A DNA stretch of 14,604 nt, from contig CANCGK010000014.1 of assembly GCA_947377595.1 (NCBI GenBank), positions 1 to 14,604 of the forward strand. The letters are read 5' to 3'. Below are positions 9,245 to 14,604 of this stretch, piece by piece (position 1 is the first letter of the stretch; every line of letters starts with the position of its first letter). This DNA is from a bacterium. Lineage in GTDB: Bacteria; Babelota; Babeliae; Babelales; Chromulinivoraceae. A program made the position numbers and the translations under genes. The notes beneath the pieces are model-generated. The model did not search any database, was not told the DNA's origin, and saw nothing but the letters and a program-made list of their open reading frames with translations.

Positions 9245-9667
9245 ATGAAAAGAAATATGAACATTATTGCAATGTCATTCGTAATACATTGTCATGTAAT
9301 TTTTGGAACAGGTCATGATACAGAACATAGAAGAGCTTGCGAAATTTCATCGAATTCAACTTCAAGCAATCATGATCTTACTGTTCGCGCAACGCGACAT
9401 GATAGCTATCCAATAAAAAAACGTCAATTGCTAAAGAAATTCTGCTGCTGCATATATTCAAAAAAAACAGATGCGCAAGCTAAGCAAAAAGCTAGAAAGT
9501 ATGCTCAATTAACTGATCCCGCAAAAGATACACCTACAAGCACCGATCATGGCACTTATGCTCAACGTTATTTTTGTTGTTTTGGTCGCAGCAGAAACAA
9601 TTCAATTGCAGTTGAAACTAATCTTGATAACAGTCCTGTGTCAATTCAAAAATCTAAACCTAGATAA
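9245..9667 (+). CDS. Small, probably exported protein with two Cys clusters
   Basis: The product has 140 residues. The N-terminus MKRNMNIIAMSFVIHCHVIF looks like a signal peptide or signal anchor. The rest is polar and basic, with two similar aromatic-cysteine clusters in basic surroundings: KKFCCCIYSKK (Cys67-69) and RYFCCFGRSR (Cys111-112). Such clusters resemble S-acylation sites of membrane-targeted effectors or metal/disulfide sites; this is inference only. The stop codon TAA (9665-9667) is the first triplet of direct repeat copy 1, so the original C-terminus may have been altered by repeat insertion. AGGA lies 8 bases before the ATG. I do not recognise the family. Confidence 0.7.
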   Translation: MKRNMNIIAMSFVIHCHVIFGTGHDTEHRRACEISSNSTSSNHDLTVRATRHDSYPIKKRQLLKKFCCCIYSKKTDAQAKQKARKYAQLTDPAKDTPTSTDHGTYAQRYFCCFGRSRNNSIAVETNLDNSPVSIQKSKPR

Positions 9668-9835
9668 TAGACTTATTTCATAACCTATAGACAGCATAAT
9701 TTAGCCTACGCTTCGCTACGGCGACAGAAGACGGCTGCTGCCGTAAAACGCTGTATTTCATGAGTGAATTAGTCCCACCGGACTCATGAGTTCCCGGAGA
9801 TTGCAGAGCAATCGCAGGGTTTTGAAAGAGATCTA
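9665..9835 (+). repeat. Structured direct repeat, copy 1 (171 bp)
   Basis: It is nearly identical to 13349-13520. The first 71 bases are identical, as are most of the rest, apart from one substitution at 9737 and a variable block around 9771-9797. By hand count it is about 45% GC, with a core near 65% GC, in clearly AT-richer surroundings. Internal stem-loops are ACGGC/GCCGT (9731-9735/9740-9744), CATGAGT/ACTCATG (9759-9765/9782-9788) and GATTGC/GCAATC (9799-9804/9808-9813). No target-site duplication is visible. It encodes no evident protein. Confidence 0.95.
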
Positions 9836-9943
9836 ATATAAAAACTGCTTATCTTTAACAAAGCTCTTGATGTTCTTGTTATTAAATATCCCTTTTTAAA
9901 CTTACTTTATATCAATATAGGCTATCACTTTGCACCATTTATC

Positions 9944-10074
9944 TGTCAAAATCACATTCATTTTTTGATCTTTTTGACATATAAATTGACGTCATAATTT
10001 TATTTTTGCTAGAGTATGCATGACATATTTCTGGTTAAAAAATTAAGTCTTAAAAAATATTTTTTATGTCAAAA
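9944..10074. promoter_or_regulatory. Candidate partition or operator sites upstream of parA
   Basis: TGTCAAAA (9944-9951) is inverted at 9972-9979 (TTTTGACA) and occurs again directly at 10067-10074. The 8-bp palindrome TGACGTCA lies at 9987-9994. Ribbon-helix-helix partition proteins bind short repeated sites upstream of their own parA operon, for autoregulation and as a centromere. These sites are candidates by position and repetition; some A/T-heavy matches may be chance. Confidence 0.4.
9986..10015 (+). promoter_or_regulatory. Candidate parA promoter
   Basis: TTGACG (9986-9991), an 18-bp spacer and TAGAGT (10010-10015), with TGC just before the -10 as in the candidate clpB promoter. The -35 overlaps the TGACGTCA palindrome, so a protein bound there would repress it. 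Predicted transcription begins near 10022, which fits the translation start at 10106 and not an upstream ATG at 10016. Confidence 0.4.
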
Positions 10075-10105
10075 ATATTTTATCGTTATAAAAAAAGGAT
10101 GCGAT

Positions 10106-10801
10106 ATGATTATTACAATAGGCGCTATCAAAGGCGGTTGTGGCAAATCTTTAATAGCAACAAATCTTACCGTACTACGATCACAGTTAGGAAAAAAAGT
10201 ATTGCTCATTGATGCCGACGAACAAGGCACAGCAAGTGACTGGTCTGATCATAGAATTGGTCTTGGCATCAAAACTCAATGGACATGTGTCAGACTTAGG
10301 TCAAATGCAGTACGAACTGAAGTCATCAAACTCAAAGAAAATTATGATGACATTATAATTGACTGTGGAGGAAGAGACACAACGTCACTTCGAGCGGCAC
10401 TCATGGTATGTGATATTTTTGTAGTACCATTTCAACCAAAAAGCTTTGATATCTGGACCGCTACAAAAGTATCTGAACTTATTGAAGAAGCACGCATACT
10501 CAATTCCAAATTAAAAACCTATGCATTTATTAATTGTGCTATGGCTCGTGGCAATGATAATGATGATGCAAAAAAAATCTTAAATCAAATTCCAGGTATA
10601 ATTTTATTATCTCAAACCATCGGAATGAGAAAATCTTTTTCTAATGCAACCTCAGAAGGGCTTGGTGTTTGCGAAACAAAAATAGACAAAAAAGCTATTG
10701 AAGAGATAAAAGCCCTTTCAGAAATGATTTTTATAAATCAAGATATGTCATTTTTAATGCATAATGTACTAAAAAATGACATCAATACCTTACAAATTTA
10801 A
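10106..10801 (+). CDS. parA: ParA-family partition ATPase (short, plasmid type)
   Basis: ParA ATPases position plasmids, chromosomes or protein complexes by ATP-dependent binding to nucleoid DNA. This 231-residue protein has the deviant Walker A KGGCGKS (9-15, signature Lys9 and Lys14), Walker A' LLIDADEQG (Asp36, Asp38), and Walker B IIIDCGGRD (Asp86). There is no N-terminal HTH extension, so it is the small ParA type that usually works with a ribbon-helix-helix partner, and such a partner follows 29 bp downstream. The start at 10106 is preferred over the in-frame ATG at 10016 because AAGGA precedes it by 6 bases, the family N-terminus (MIITIGAIKGG) begins there, and the extra 30 residues look non-native. 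Operator-like repeats upstream suggest autoregulation. Whether it segregates an integrated element or positions something else cannot be told from sequence. Confidence 0.9.
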   Translation: MIITIGAIKGGCGKSLIATNLTVLRSQLGKKVLLIDADEQGTASDWSDHRIGLGIKTQWTCVRLRSNAVRTEVIKLKENYDDIIIDCGGRDTTSLRAALMVCDIFVVPFQPKSFDIWTATKVSELIEEARILNSKLKTYAFINCAMARGNDNDDAKKILNQIPGIILLSQTIGMRKSFSNATSEGLGVCETKIDKKAIEEIKALSEMIFINQDMSFLMHNVLKNDINTLQI

Positions 10802-10830
10802 TAAAAAAATAGCATAAAAAGGACAATTTC

Positions 10831-11094
10831 ATGGCAATTAAAGAGCTTAAAAAAACAACCAAAAATATGGCCCTTGATCTAGAAAAAAACGTTGAAAACT
10901 TCATTTTAAAAGGAGGCTCACTTGCTGAAAATTTTAACGAAGAATTAACAGAAAAAGATGATGATCATCGCATGACACTTCGCATCCCAAAAGAATTAAT
11001 GGCAAAGATCGACACAAAAAGAAAGCAACGCATAGGAAAGATTTCGCGCAACTTATGGATTTTAGAAACCATAGACAGAGCAACAAGAAAATAA
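10831..11094 (+). CDS. Ribbon-helix-helix DNA-binding protein, probable ParA partner
   Basis: The product has 87 residues. The C-terminal half fits a ribbon-helix-helix fold: beta strand HRMTLRIP (47-54), helix KELMAKIDTKRKQ, a turn with GKISRN, and helix LWILETIDRATRK. The N-terminal 45 residues are charged and probably flexible, as in ParG-like partners whose tail stimulates ParA ATPase. AAGGA lies 7 bases before the start and the gap to parA is 29 bp, so the two genes are very likely cotranscribed. The family assignment rests on pattern; ParG, ParR and CopG-like repressors are all possible relatives. Confidence 0.75.
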   Translation: MAIKELKKTTKNMALDLEKNVENFILKGGSLAENFNEELTEKDDDHRMTLRIPKELMAKIDTKRKQRIGKISRNLWILETIDRATRK

Positions 11095-11147
11095 TCGCTT
11101 AAATTTGAAATTTGCTGCAAAAAAATAAAATCAAAAAGGAGAGTTCT

Positions 11148-13367
11148 ATGAATCGCATCAATAAATATTTTTTTTATTGTATCTTATATGCCCTGCAAAT
11201 CGTTACAATCAAAAGTTTAAATCTTTCTGTAACTTATGCCACATCAAACTCTGGCTCAGTTACTATAACTCAAACTGCTGTAAAAAAAATTATAAATAAT
11301 ATTGGCAATAAAAAATTTTTACCTTATCCGTACAACCAATTAAAATATGACATAGGCTCAAGTTCATATATATTAGTGTCCAAAACCCCTACATATACTT
11401 TATTCAACGTACAAAATAACTTTACAGATAAAAATAATAATCCAATTGCAACAGCTGCAACCTATGATGCATCTGGAAATCTACTTACAGTTATACAAGG
11501 AGCTTGCTTAACAAGCTTACTTGCTCAATATGGTATTGTTATAAATGAATCAGGAAAACAATCTTTAGGCGTTGCAGGCTTGCAACCAAGCATGCAACTT
11601 AATATTTCTGATAAAGCCTTAAGTCCTGGGCAAAGCGGAATTTCAATGATTCATGCCGGATCTGCAGGTTTTCCTAGCCTAGCTATTACATCACCTGTAA
11701 CTTACAGTAAAATAAAATTTTATTTTTACTATAATACCATCATGCAAAGCTATTTTATCATGCAAGTTAATGGTAACTCAATTTATTATATTAATATGGT
11801 AAATGGTTGCACATATAACCTAGATGGATCTAATAAAGCTACAGAAAATCCTGTAGGAATTTTAACTAATAGCACAACAAATAACTTCTTTTTACCTTAT
11901 CTAAATAATGATGGTTATTTACAATGCTTGATGCAATATCATGCGGCAGGAAACACGTACAGTGATTTTAGTAATACAGAAAATAATTTTCAATCAAATG
12001 CTACAGATCCAAAATCTCATCAAAATGCACTTGCCAATACCTTAGTTGGCCTAAGCTCTCCTTACAACAGCGTGACAGTCTATCAAATGCCAATTCCAAC
12101 AACCCCAATTCCTCCTATGCCTGATCTTTCTTTAATAACAACATATAATGTGTATTGGAATAGCACTACACCGACAAGCTACACAATAAGCCCTGAATAT
12201 ACATGGCAAAATTTACAAATATTACCTATCGATATGACATCTAGAAACCTACTCAATCCTATGCCATCATCAACATATACAAGAGCCGCTATTATACTCA
12301 AATCAAATGTTATATATGCTGTTATATTTGCAGGTCAATTTTTTATAGCAACTCAAAAAGGTAACAATAATTCTTACATCCTGACTTCTGGATCAAATCA
12401 AATTACCATGTCTATTCAAGTTGACAGTGTAACTCAAGTTAAATATATTTCTTTTGTAGCAGAATCTACAACGTATAATTATCAACTTCCTTTTACGCCA
12501 TTGTCGACAACTGCGCAACAAAATTATCAAACTCATGCATGGCTTGTAGGTCAAATAACTGATGCATTAGGCAATGTTCTTTTAGTTAAAAATTTGCCAA
12601 TGAGCAATGCTGGCAATGTACAATTAACACCTGTTTCAATAAGCTCTATTCAAAATATTCCAACAGACCCAACAGCTTTAAATGCTTTAAATAATAACAT
12701 TGAATCAATTGCACAAGATACTGTTAATCAAAGATTTTTAACGATGGTATACCCTACTGGAGGATCTCAAACCCCTTCATACAGCTATCTAACTCAAAAC
12801 TGTTATGCTGATCTTGCAACTGGCATATTATTTACAACACAAGGTTTATTAACTGGTGCTACATTACAACTTTCTGATTTAAATGCTTTAACAGCTCAAT
12901 TGCAACTATCAGTAGTGAAAAATGGCAATGTTACCTTCTTAAGTTATACAGGACTTACAACAACCCTAAGTTCTACAAATCAAACATTAACTCCCCAATC
13001 CACGAACACATCAACGAGTACAACGCAAACAACGCCCATTATAACTAATCCTCAAATCATTGCCTTGCAACAAGAAAACACTTCCTTACAAATTCAAATC
13101 AATCAATTACAAACAACTATACAAACATTAAAAGCAAAAAATAAACCGCATGATCCAAATGTGCTCGATGCTCTGACAATTAATCAACATAAAATAATGA
13201 TCAACACACAACAAATAACTGATAATAATAAACAAATAAGTGCGCTACAAAAACAACAAGACAGCCTACCAGTCACAGGATCATACAAATCAAATGTTAT
13301 TGGAAGATTAAACTCTAAAAAAATTAAACGTAAAAAAGAACCTATAATTAATAGACTTATTTCATAA
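11148..13367 (+). CDS. Large secreted beta-rich protein with C-terminal coiled coil, unknown function
   Basis: The product has 739 residues from the ATG at 11148, which has an excellent ribosome binding site (AAGGAGAG, 11137-11144). An in-frame TTG at 11112 would add 12 residues but has no comparable site. The N-terminus (MNRINKYFFYCILYALQIV) is a probable signal peptide. The body is rich in Ser, Thr, Asn, Gln and Tyr with alternating beta-like patterns. Around 13055-13260 it becomes a Gln/Leu coiled coil, then a basic tail (KKIKRKK). No transmembrane segment follows, so it is probably secreted or surface-bound. LPVTG near the end lacks the following hydrophobic segment and is probably not a sortase signal. 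The last residues and stop codon come from repeat copy 2. It lies 53 bp after the RHH gene and may be part of the parA transcript, an unusual neighbour for a partition pair. Confidence 0.8.
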   Translation: MNRINKYFFYCILYALQIVTIKSLNLSVTYATSNSGSVTITQTAVKKIINNIGNKKFLPYPYNQLKYDIGSSSYILVSKTPTYTLFNVQNNFTDKNNNPIATAATYDASGNLLTVIQGACLTSLLAQYGIVINESGKQSLGVAGLQPSMQLNISDKALSPGQSGISMIHAGSAGFPSLAITSPVTYSKIKFYFYYNTIMQSYFIMQVNGNSIYYINMVNGCTYNLDGSNKATENPVGILTNSTTNNFFLPYLNNDGYLQCLMQYHAAGNTYSDFSNTENNFQSNATDPKSHQNALANTLVGLSSPYNSVTVYQMPIPTTPIPPMPDLSLITTYNVYWNSTTPTSYTISPEYTWQNLQILPIDMTSRNLLNPMPSSTYTRAAIILKSNVIYAVIFAGQFFIATQKGNNNSYILTSGSNQITMSIQVDSVTQVKYISFVAESTTYNYQLPFTPLSTTAQQNYQTHAWLVGQITDALGNVLLVKNLPMSNAGNVQLTPVSISSIQNIPTDPTALNALNNNIESIAQDTVNQRFLTMVYPTGGSQTPSYSYLTQNCYADLATGILFTTQGLLTGATLQLSDLNALTAQLQLSVVKNGNVTFLSYTGLTTTLSSTNQTLTPQSTNTSTSTTQTTPIITNPQIIALQQENTSLQIQINQLQTTIQTLKAKNKPHDPNVLDALTINQHKIMINTQQITDNNKQISALQKQQDSLPVTGSYKSNVIGRLNSKKIKRKKEPIINRLIS

Positions 13368-13520
13368 CCTATAGACAGCATAATTTAGCCTACGCTTCGC
13401 TACGGCGACAGAAGACGGCGGCTGCCGTAAAACGCTGTATTTCATGAGTGAATTAATTCCACAGGACTCCCCTGGTCTCCAGAGATTGCAGAGCAATCGC
13501 AGGGTTTTAAAAGAGATCTA
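13349..13520 (+). repeat. Structured direct repeat, copy 2 (172 bp)
   Basis: Second copy of the repeat at 9665-9835, same orientation, offset 3684 bp at the left end. Stem-loops ACGGC/GCCGT (13415-13419/13424-13428) and GATTGC/GCAATC (13484-13489/13493-13498) are conserved. The variable block instead offers CAGG/CCTG (13462-13465/13471-13474). It overlaps the last 19 bases of the 739-residue gene and supplies its TAA (13365-13367). Its right end runs directly into the terminator stem. Confidence 0.95.
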
Positions 13521-13568
13521 TTAAACTAAAAAAGCGTTTCTTATGATAAACGCTTTTTTAGTTTAATA
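13519..13568. terminator. Perfect 21-bp bidirectional terminator
   Basis: Bases 13519-13539 are exactly complementary to 13548-13568 around an 8-base loop. The stem contains GCG at its loop end and A/T runs on its flanks, giving a U-rich 3' arm in either direction. It sits between the (+) secreted-protein gene and the convergent (-) gene at 13583-13882, so it can terminate both. Confidence 0.85.
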
Positions 13569-13582
13569 CAGAAAATATATCT

Positions 13583-13882
13583 TTATTTAATTTTTGCATC
13601 TTGCGTAAACAATATGCCTCCTAATGGTTTTCTATCTGCTTCTTCATTCAAAATTTCTTCTGCTATAAGACATCCAAATGATTCTTGATAATAATGACTT
13701 ACTGGCTTTTGATCTTTTGAGTCATATTTTGATTGATCTTTTGATTTATCTTGAAGCTTTACAGCATTTGATTTTTTCAACAATTCTTTTGATTCAGCTG
13801 AATAAGCTTGTGTCATCAGACAATTAAATAATATAAAAAAATATACATTTTGACTCATAAATTTATTCCAAAATCTTAGCAT
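13583..13882 (-). CDS. Small exported protein, unknown function
   Basis: The product has 99 residues from the outer ATG, or 91 from the ATG at 13858, which has a weak GGA 8 bases upstream. Both give a hydrophobic signal peptide ending TQAYSA-ES; the longer form adds the Arg and Lys usual in an n-region, so the start is undecided. The mature protein begins with a Lys/Asp/Gln/Ser-rich low-complexity stretch (KLQDKSKDQSKYDSKDQK) and ends with a more ordered part containing one Cys. The gap to the upstream (-) gene is only 33 bp, so the two are probably cotranscribed. I do not recognise the family. Confidence 0.65.
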   Translation of the reverse strand: MLRFWNKFMSQNVYFFILFNCLMTQAYSAESKELLKKSNAVKLQDKSKDQSKYDSKDQKPVSHYYQESFGCLIAEEILNEEADRKPLGGILFTQDAKIK

Positions 13883-13915
13883 TAAGTAGATACTACTTAT
13901 ATTTTAATATTTAAA

Positions 13916-14604
13916 TTACTTTGCATAACTATCAATTTTATACCTTGCACACCAAGATGTAAAAATATATTTTATAAACAAAAGTTTTTGATATTTTTCT
14001 TCTAAAATACTTAAAGAATTATTTTCAATCAAAAAAATTCTGGCACATATGCATGTATGAATTAATTTATATCGCTTAATTTGCAAAGCCAAAATCTCTA
14101 TTTCATCATGCAACGCAATCGAAAACTCAACTAAAGAATATATAAAATCTGTTGGATGTGTTGGATGAATATAACGCTGTTCGAGTGCAATCAACAGATC
14201 GCGCTCTAATTGCTCATGTGAACAATTTAATAAATCTTGCAACGTTTTATCTGATTGCCAGTTTGACCAAGATGCATCATCATAAATCATCTGATTTGTT
14301 TGATATAACTGATAAGCGTAATAACTATATCCTGCTATCATTCCAGTCATGATCACTTCAAATAAATTTTGATACAAAAATGATTCCAAGGTATTTTTAG
14401 CAGATACACAATGAGATTTCATATCAGATAATACTTCAGCCACATTTAAATTCGTCGCAGTTGCATCAGATTGTGCATGAGCGCAAGCAGTTTGATTTTG
14501 CCCGCCTTGATTTTGCCCGCCTTGATTTTGCCCGCCTTGATTTTGGTCGGTTTTTTGGTCGGTTTTTTGGTCGGTTTTTTGGTCGGTTTTTTGGTCGGTT
14601 TTTT
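13916..14604 (-). CDS. Repeat-bearing membrane or exported protein, 5'-truncated by the window edge
   Basis: An apparent GTG start at 14441-14443 (175 residues) is not the true start: the frame stays open through the minisatellites to the right edge, giving at least 228 residues. Read on the (-) strand, the visible N-terminal part is (KTDQ)n, then NQ, then GGQNQ three times, then a short linker (TACAHAQSD). A hydrophobic segment follows (FEVIMTGMIAGYSYYAYQLY, coding about 14300-14365), then a mainly helical, Leu/Ile/Glu-rich C-terminal domain with several Cys. The hydrophilic repeat before a membrane-like segment suggests an exposed linker. No ribosome binding site of note precedes the GTG. 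I do not recognise the family. Confidence 0.75.
   Translation of the reverse strand, partial: KTDQKTDQKTDQKTDQKTDQNQGGQNQGGQNQGGQNQTACAHAQSDATATNLNVAEVLSDMKSHCVSAKNTLESFLYQNLFEVIMTGMIAGYSYYAYQLYQTNQMIYDDASWSNWQSDKTLQDLLNCSHEQLERDLLIALEQRYIHPTHPTDFIYSLVEFSIALHDEIEILALQIKRYKLIHTCICARIFLIENNSLSILEEKYQKLLFIKYIFTSWCARYKIDSYAK
14492..14544 (-). repeat. 15-bp tandem repeat encoding GGQNQ
   Basis: Three exact 15-bp units (14492-14506, 14507-14521, 14522-14536) and an 8-bp partial unit. Each encodes Gly-Gly-Gln-Asn-Gln in the (-) reading frame. Length changes by whole units preserve frame. Confidence 0.95.
14545..14604 (-). repeat. 12-bp tandem repeat encoding KTDQ
   Basis: Five exact 12-bp units (GGTCGGTTTTTT on the + strand) reach the window edge and probably continue beyond it. 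In the (-) frame they encode Lys-Thr-Asp-Gln. Perfect identity implies recent expansion or active slippage. Confidence 0.95.

Larger units (their letters stand above)
9836..10105. other. Intergenic region between repeat copy 1 and parA
   Basis: An AT-rich, non-coding region of about 270 bp. The left half shows nothing specific. The right half holds repeated TGTCAAAA-type sites, a TGACGTCA palindrome and a candidate promoter, described separately, and ends in the AAGGA ribosome binding site (10095-10099) of parA. Confidence 0.6.

Noticed and set aside
9665..9835. Repeat as an integron attC site
   Set aside because: Gene-plus-repeat order is suggestive, but the GTTRRRY / RYYYAAC core sites are not found and three genes, not one, lie between copies.
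10016..10105. ATG at 10016 as the parA start
   Set aside because: No ribosome binding site, a non-family N-terminal extension, and a candidate promoter whose transcript would begin after it; the ATG at 10106 has AAGGA and the family N-terminus.
11112..11147. TTG at 11112 as start of the secreted-protein gene
   Set aside because: It would put charged residues (KNKIKKESS) before the signal peptide; the ATG at 11148 has AAGGAGAG just upstream.
13265..13285. LPVTG sortase signal
   Set aside because: It is followed by polar and basic residues, not by the hydrophobic segment a sortase substrate needs, and the window looks Gram-negative.
14492..14604. CRISPR-like array
   Set aside because: Units of 15 and 12 bp are contiguous without spacers and lie in a coding frame; they are minisatellites.
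14492..14604. Phase-variable on/off switch by slippage
   Set aside because: Both unit lengths are multiples of three, so gain or loss of units changes length but not frame.

Overview
The window is AT-rich DNA, dense in genes whose products are mostly secreted or membrane proteins of unknown function, with a few reduced housekeeping genes. ClpB lacks its N-terminal domain, UvrC lacks its C-terminal HhH domain, and several proteins have signal peptides. This fits a small-genome, Gram-negative-type, probably host-associated bacterium. The style recalls Candidatus Dependentiae (TM6)/Babeliales, but that is an inference; the window contains no 16S rRNA or other phylogenetic marker.

Layout: (1) 2-4567 (+) is the 3' part of a giant membrane-associated protein. 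Its reading frame is open through the left edge, so its true start lies outside. (2) 4640-5932 (+) is a short UvrC nuclease. (3) 5943-6434 (-) is a small exported cysteine-rich protein, convergent with uvrC. (4) 6821-8941 (+) is an N-domain-less ClpB disaggregase with a possible promoter upstream and a perfect 19-bp hairpin downstream. (5) 9245-9667 (+) is a small, probably exported protein with two Cys clusters. (6) 9665-9835 and 13349-13520 are two copies of a GC-richer, structured ~171-bp direct repeat. They enclose a (+) gene set: parA (10106-10801), a ribbon-helix-helix partner (10831-11094) and a 739-residue secreted protein (11148-13367). (7) A perfect 21-bp bidirectional terminator (13519-13568) separates this from two (-) genes. 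One encodes a small exported protein (13583-13882). The other (13916 to the right edge) is interrupted by the window end and carries in-frame minisatellites encoding GGQNQ and KTDQ repeats.

The most interesting region is 9665-13568. A plasmid-type ParA/RHH partition pair, with inverted TGTCAAAA sites and a palindrome in its upstream region, is followed by a large secreted protein and bracketed by direct repeats. This looks like a plasmid- or ICE-derived island that could excise as a circle of about 3.7 kb. Alternatively, the repeat may be a dispersed genomic element that happens to lie at both ends. In both copies the repeat supplies the stop codon of the gene before it.
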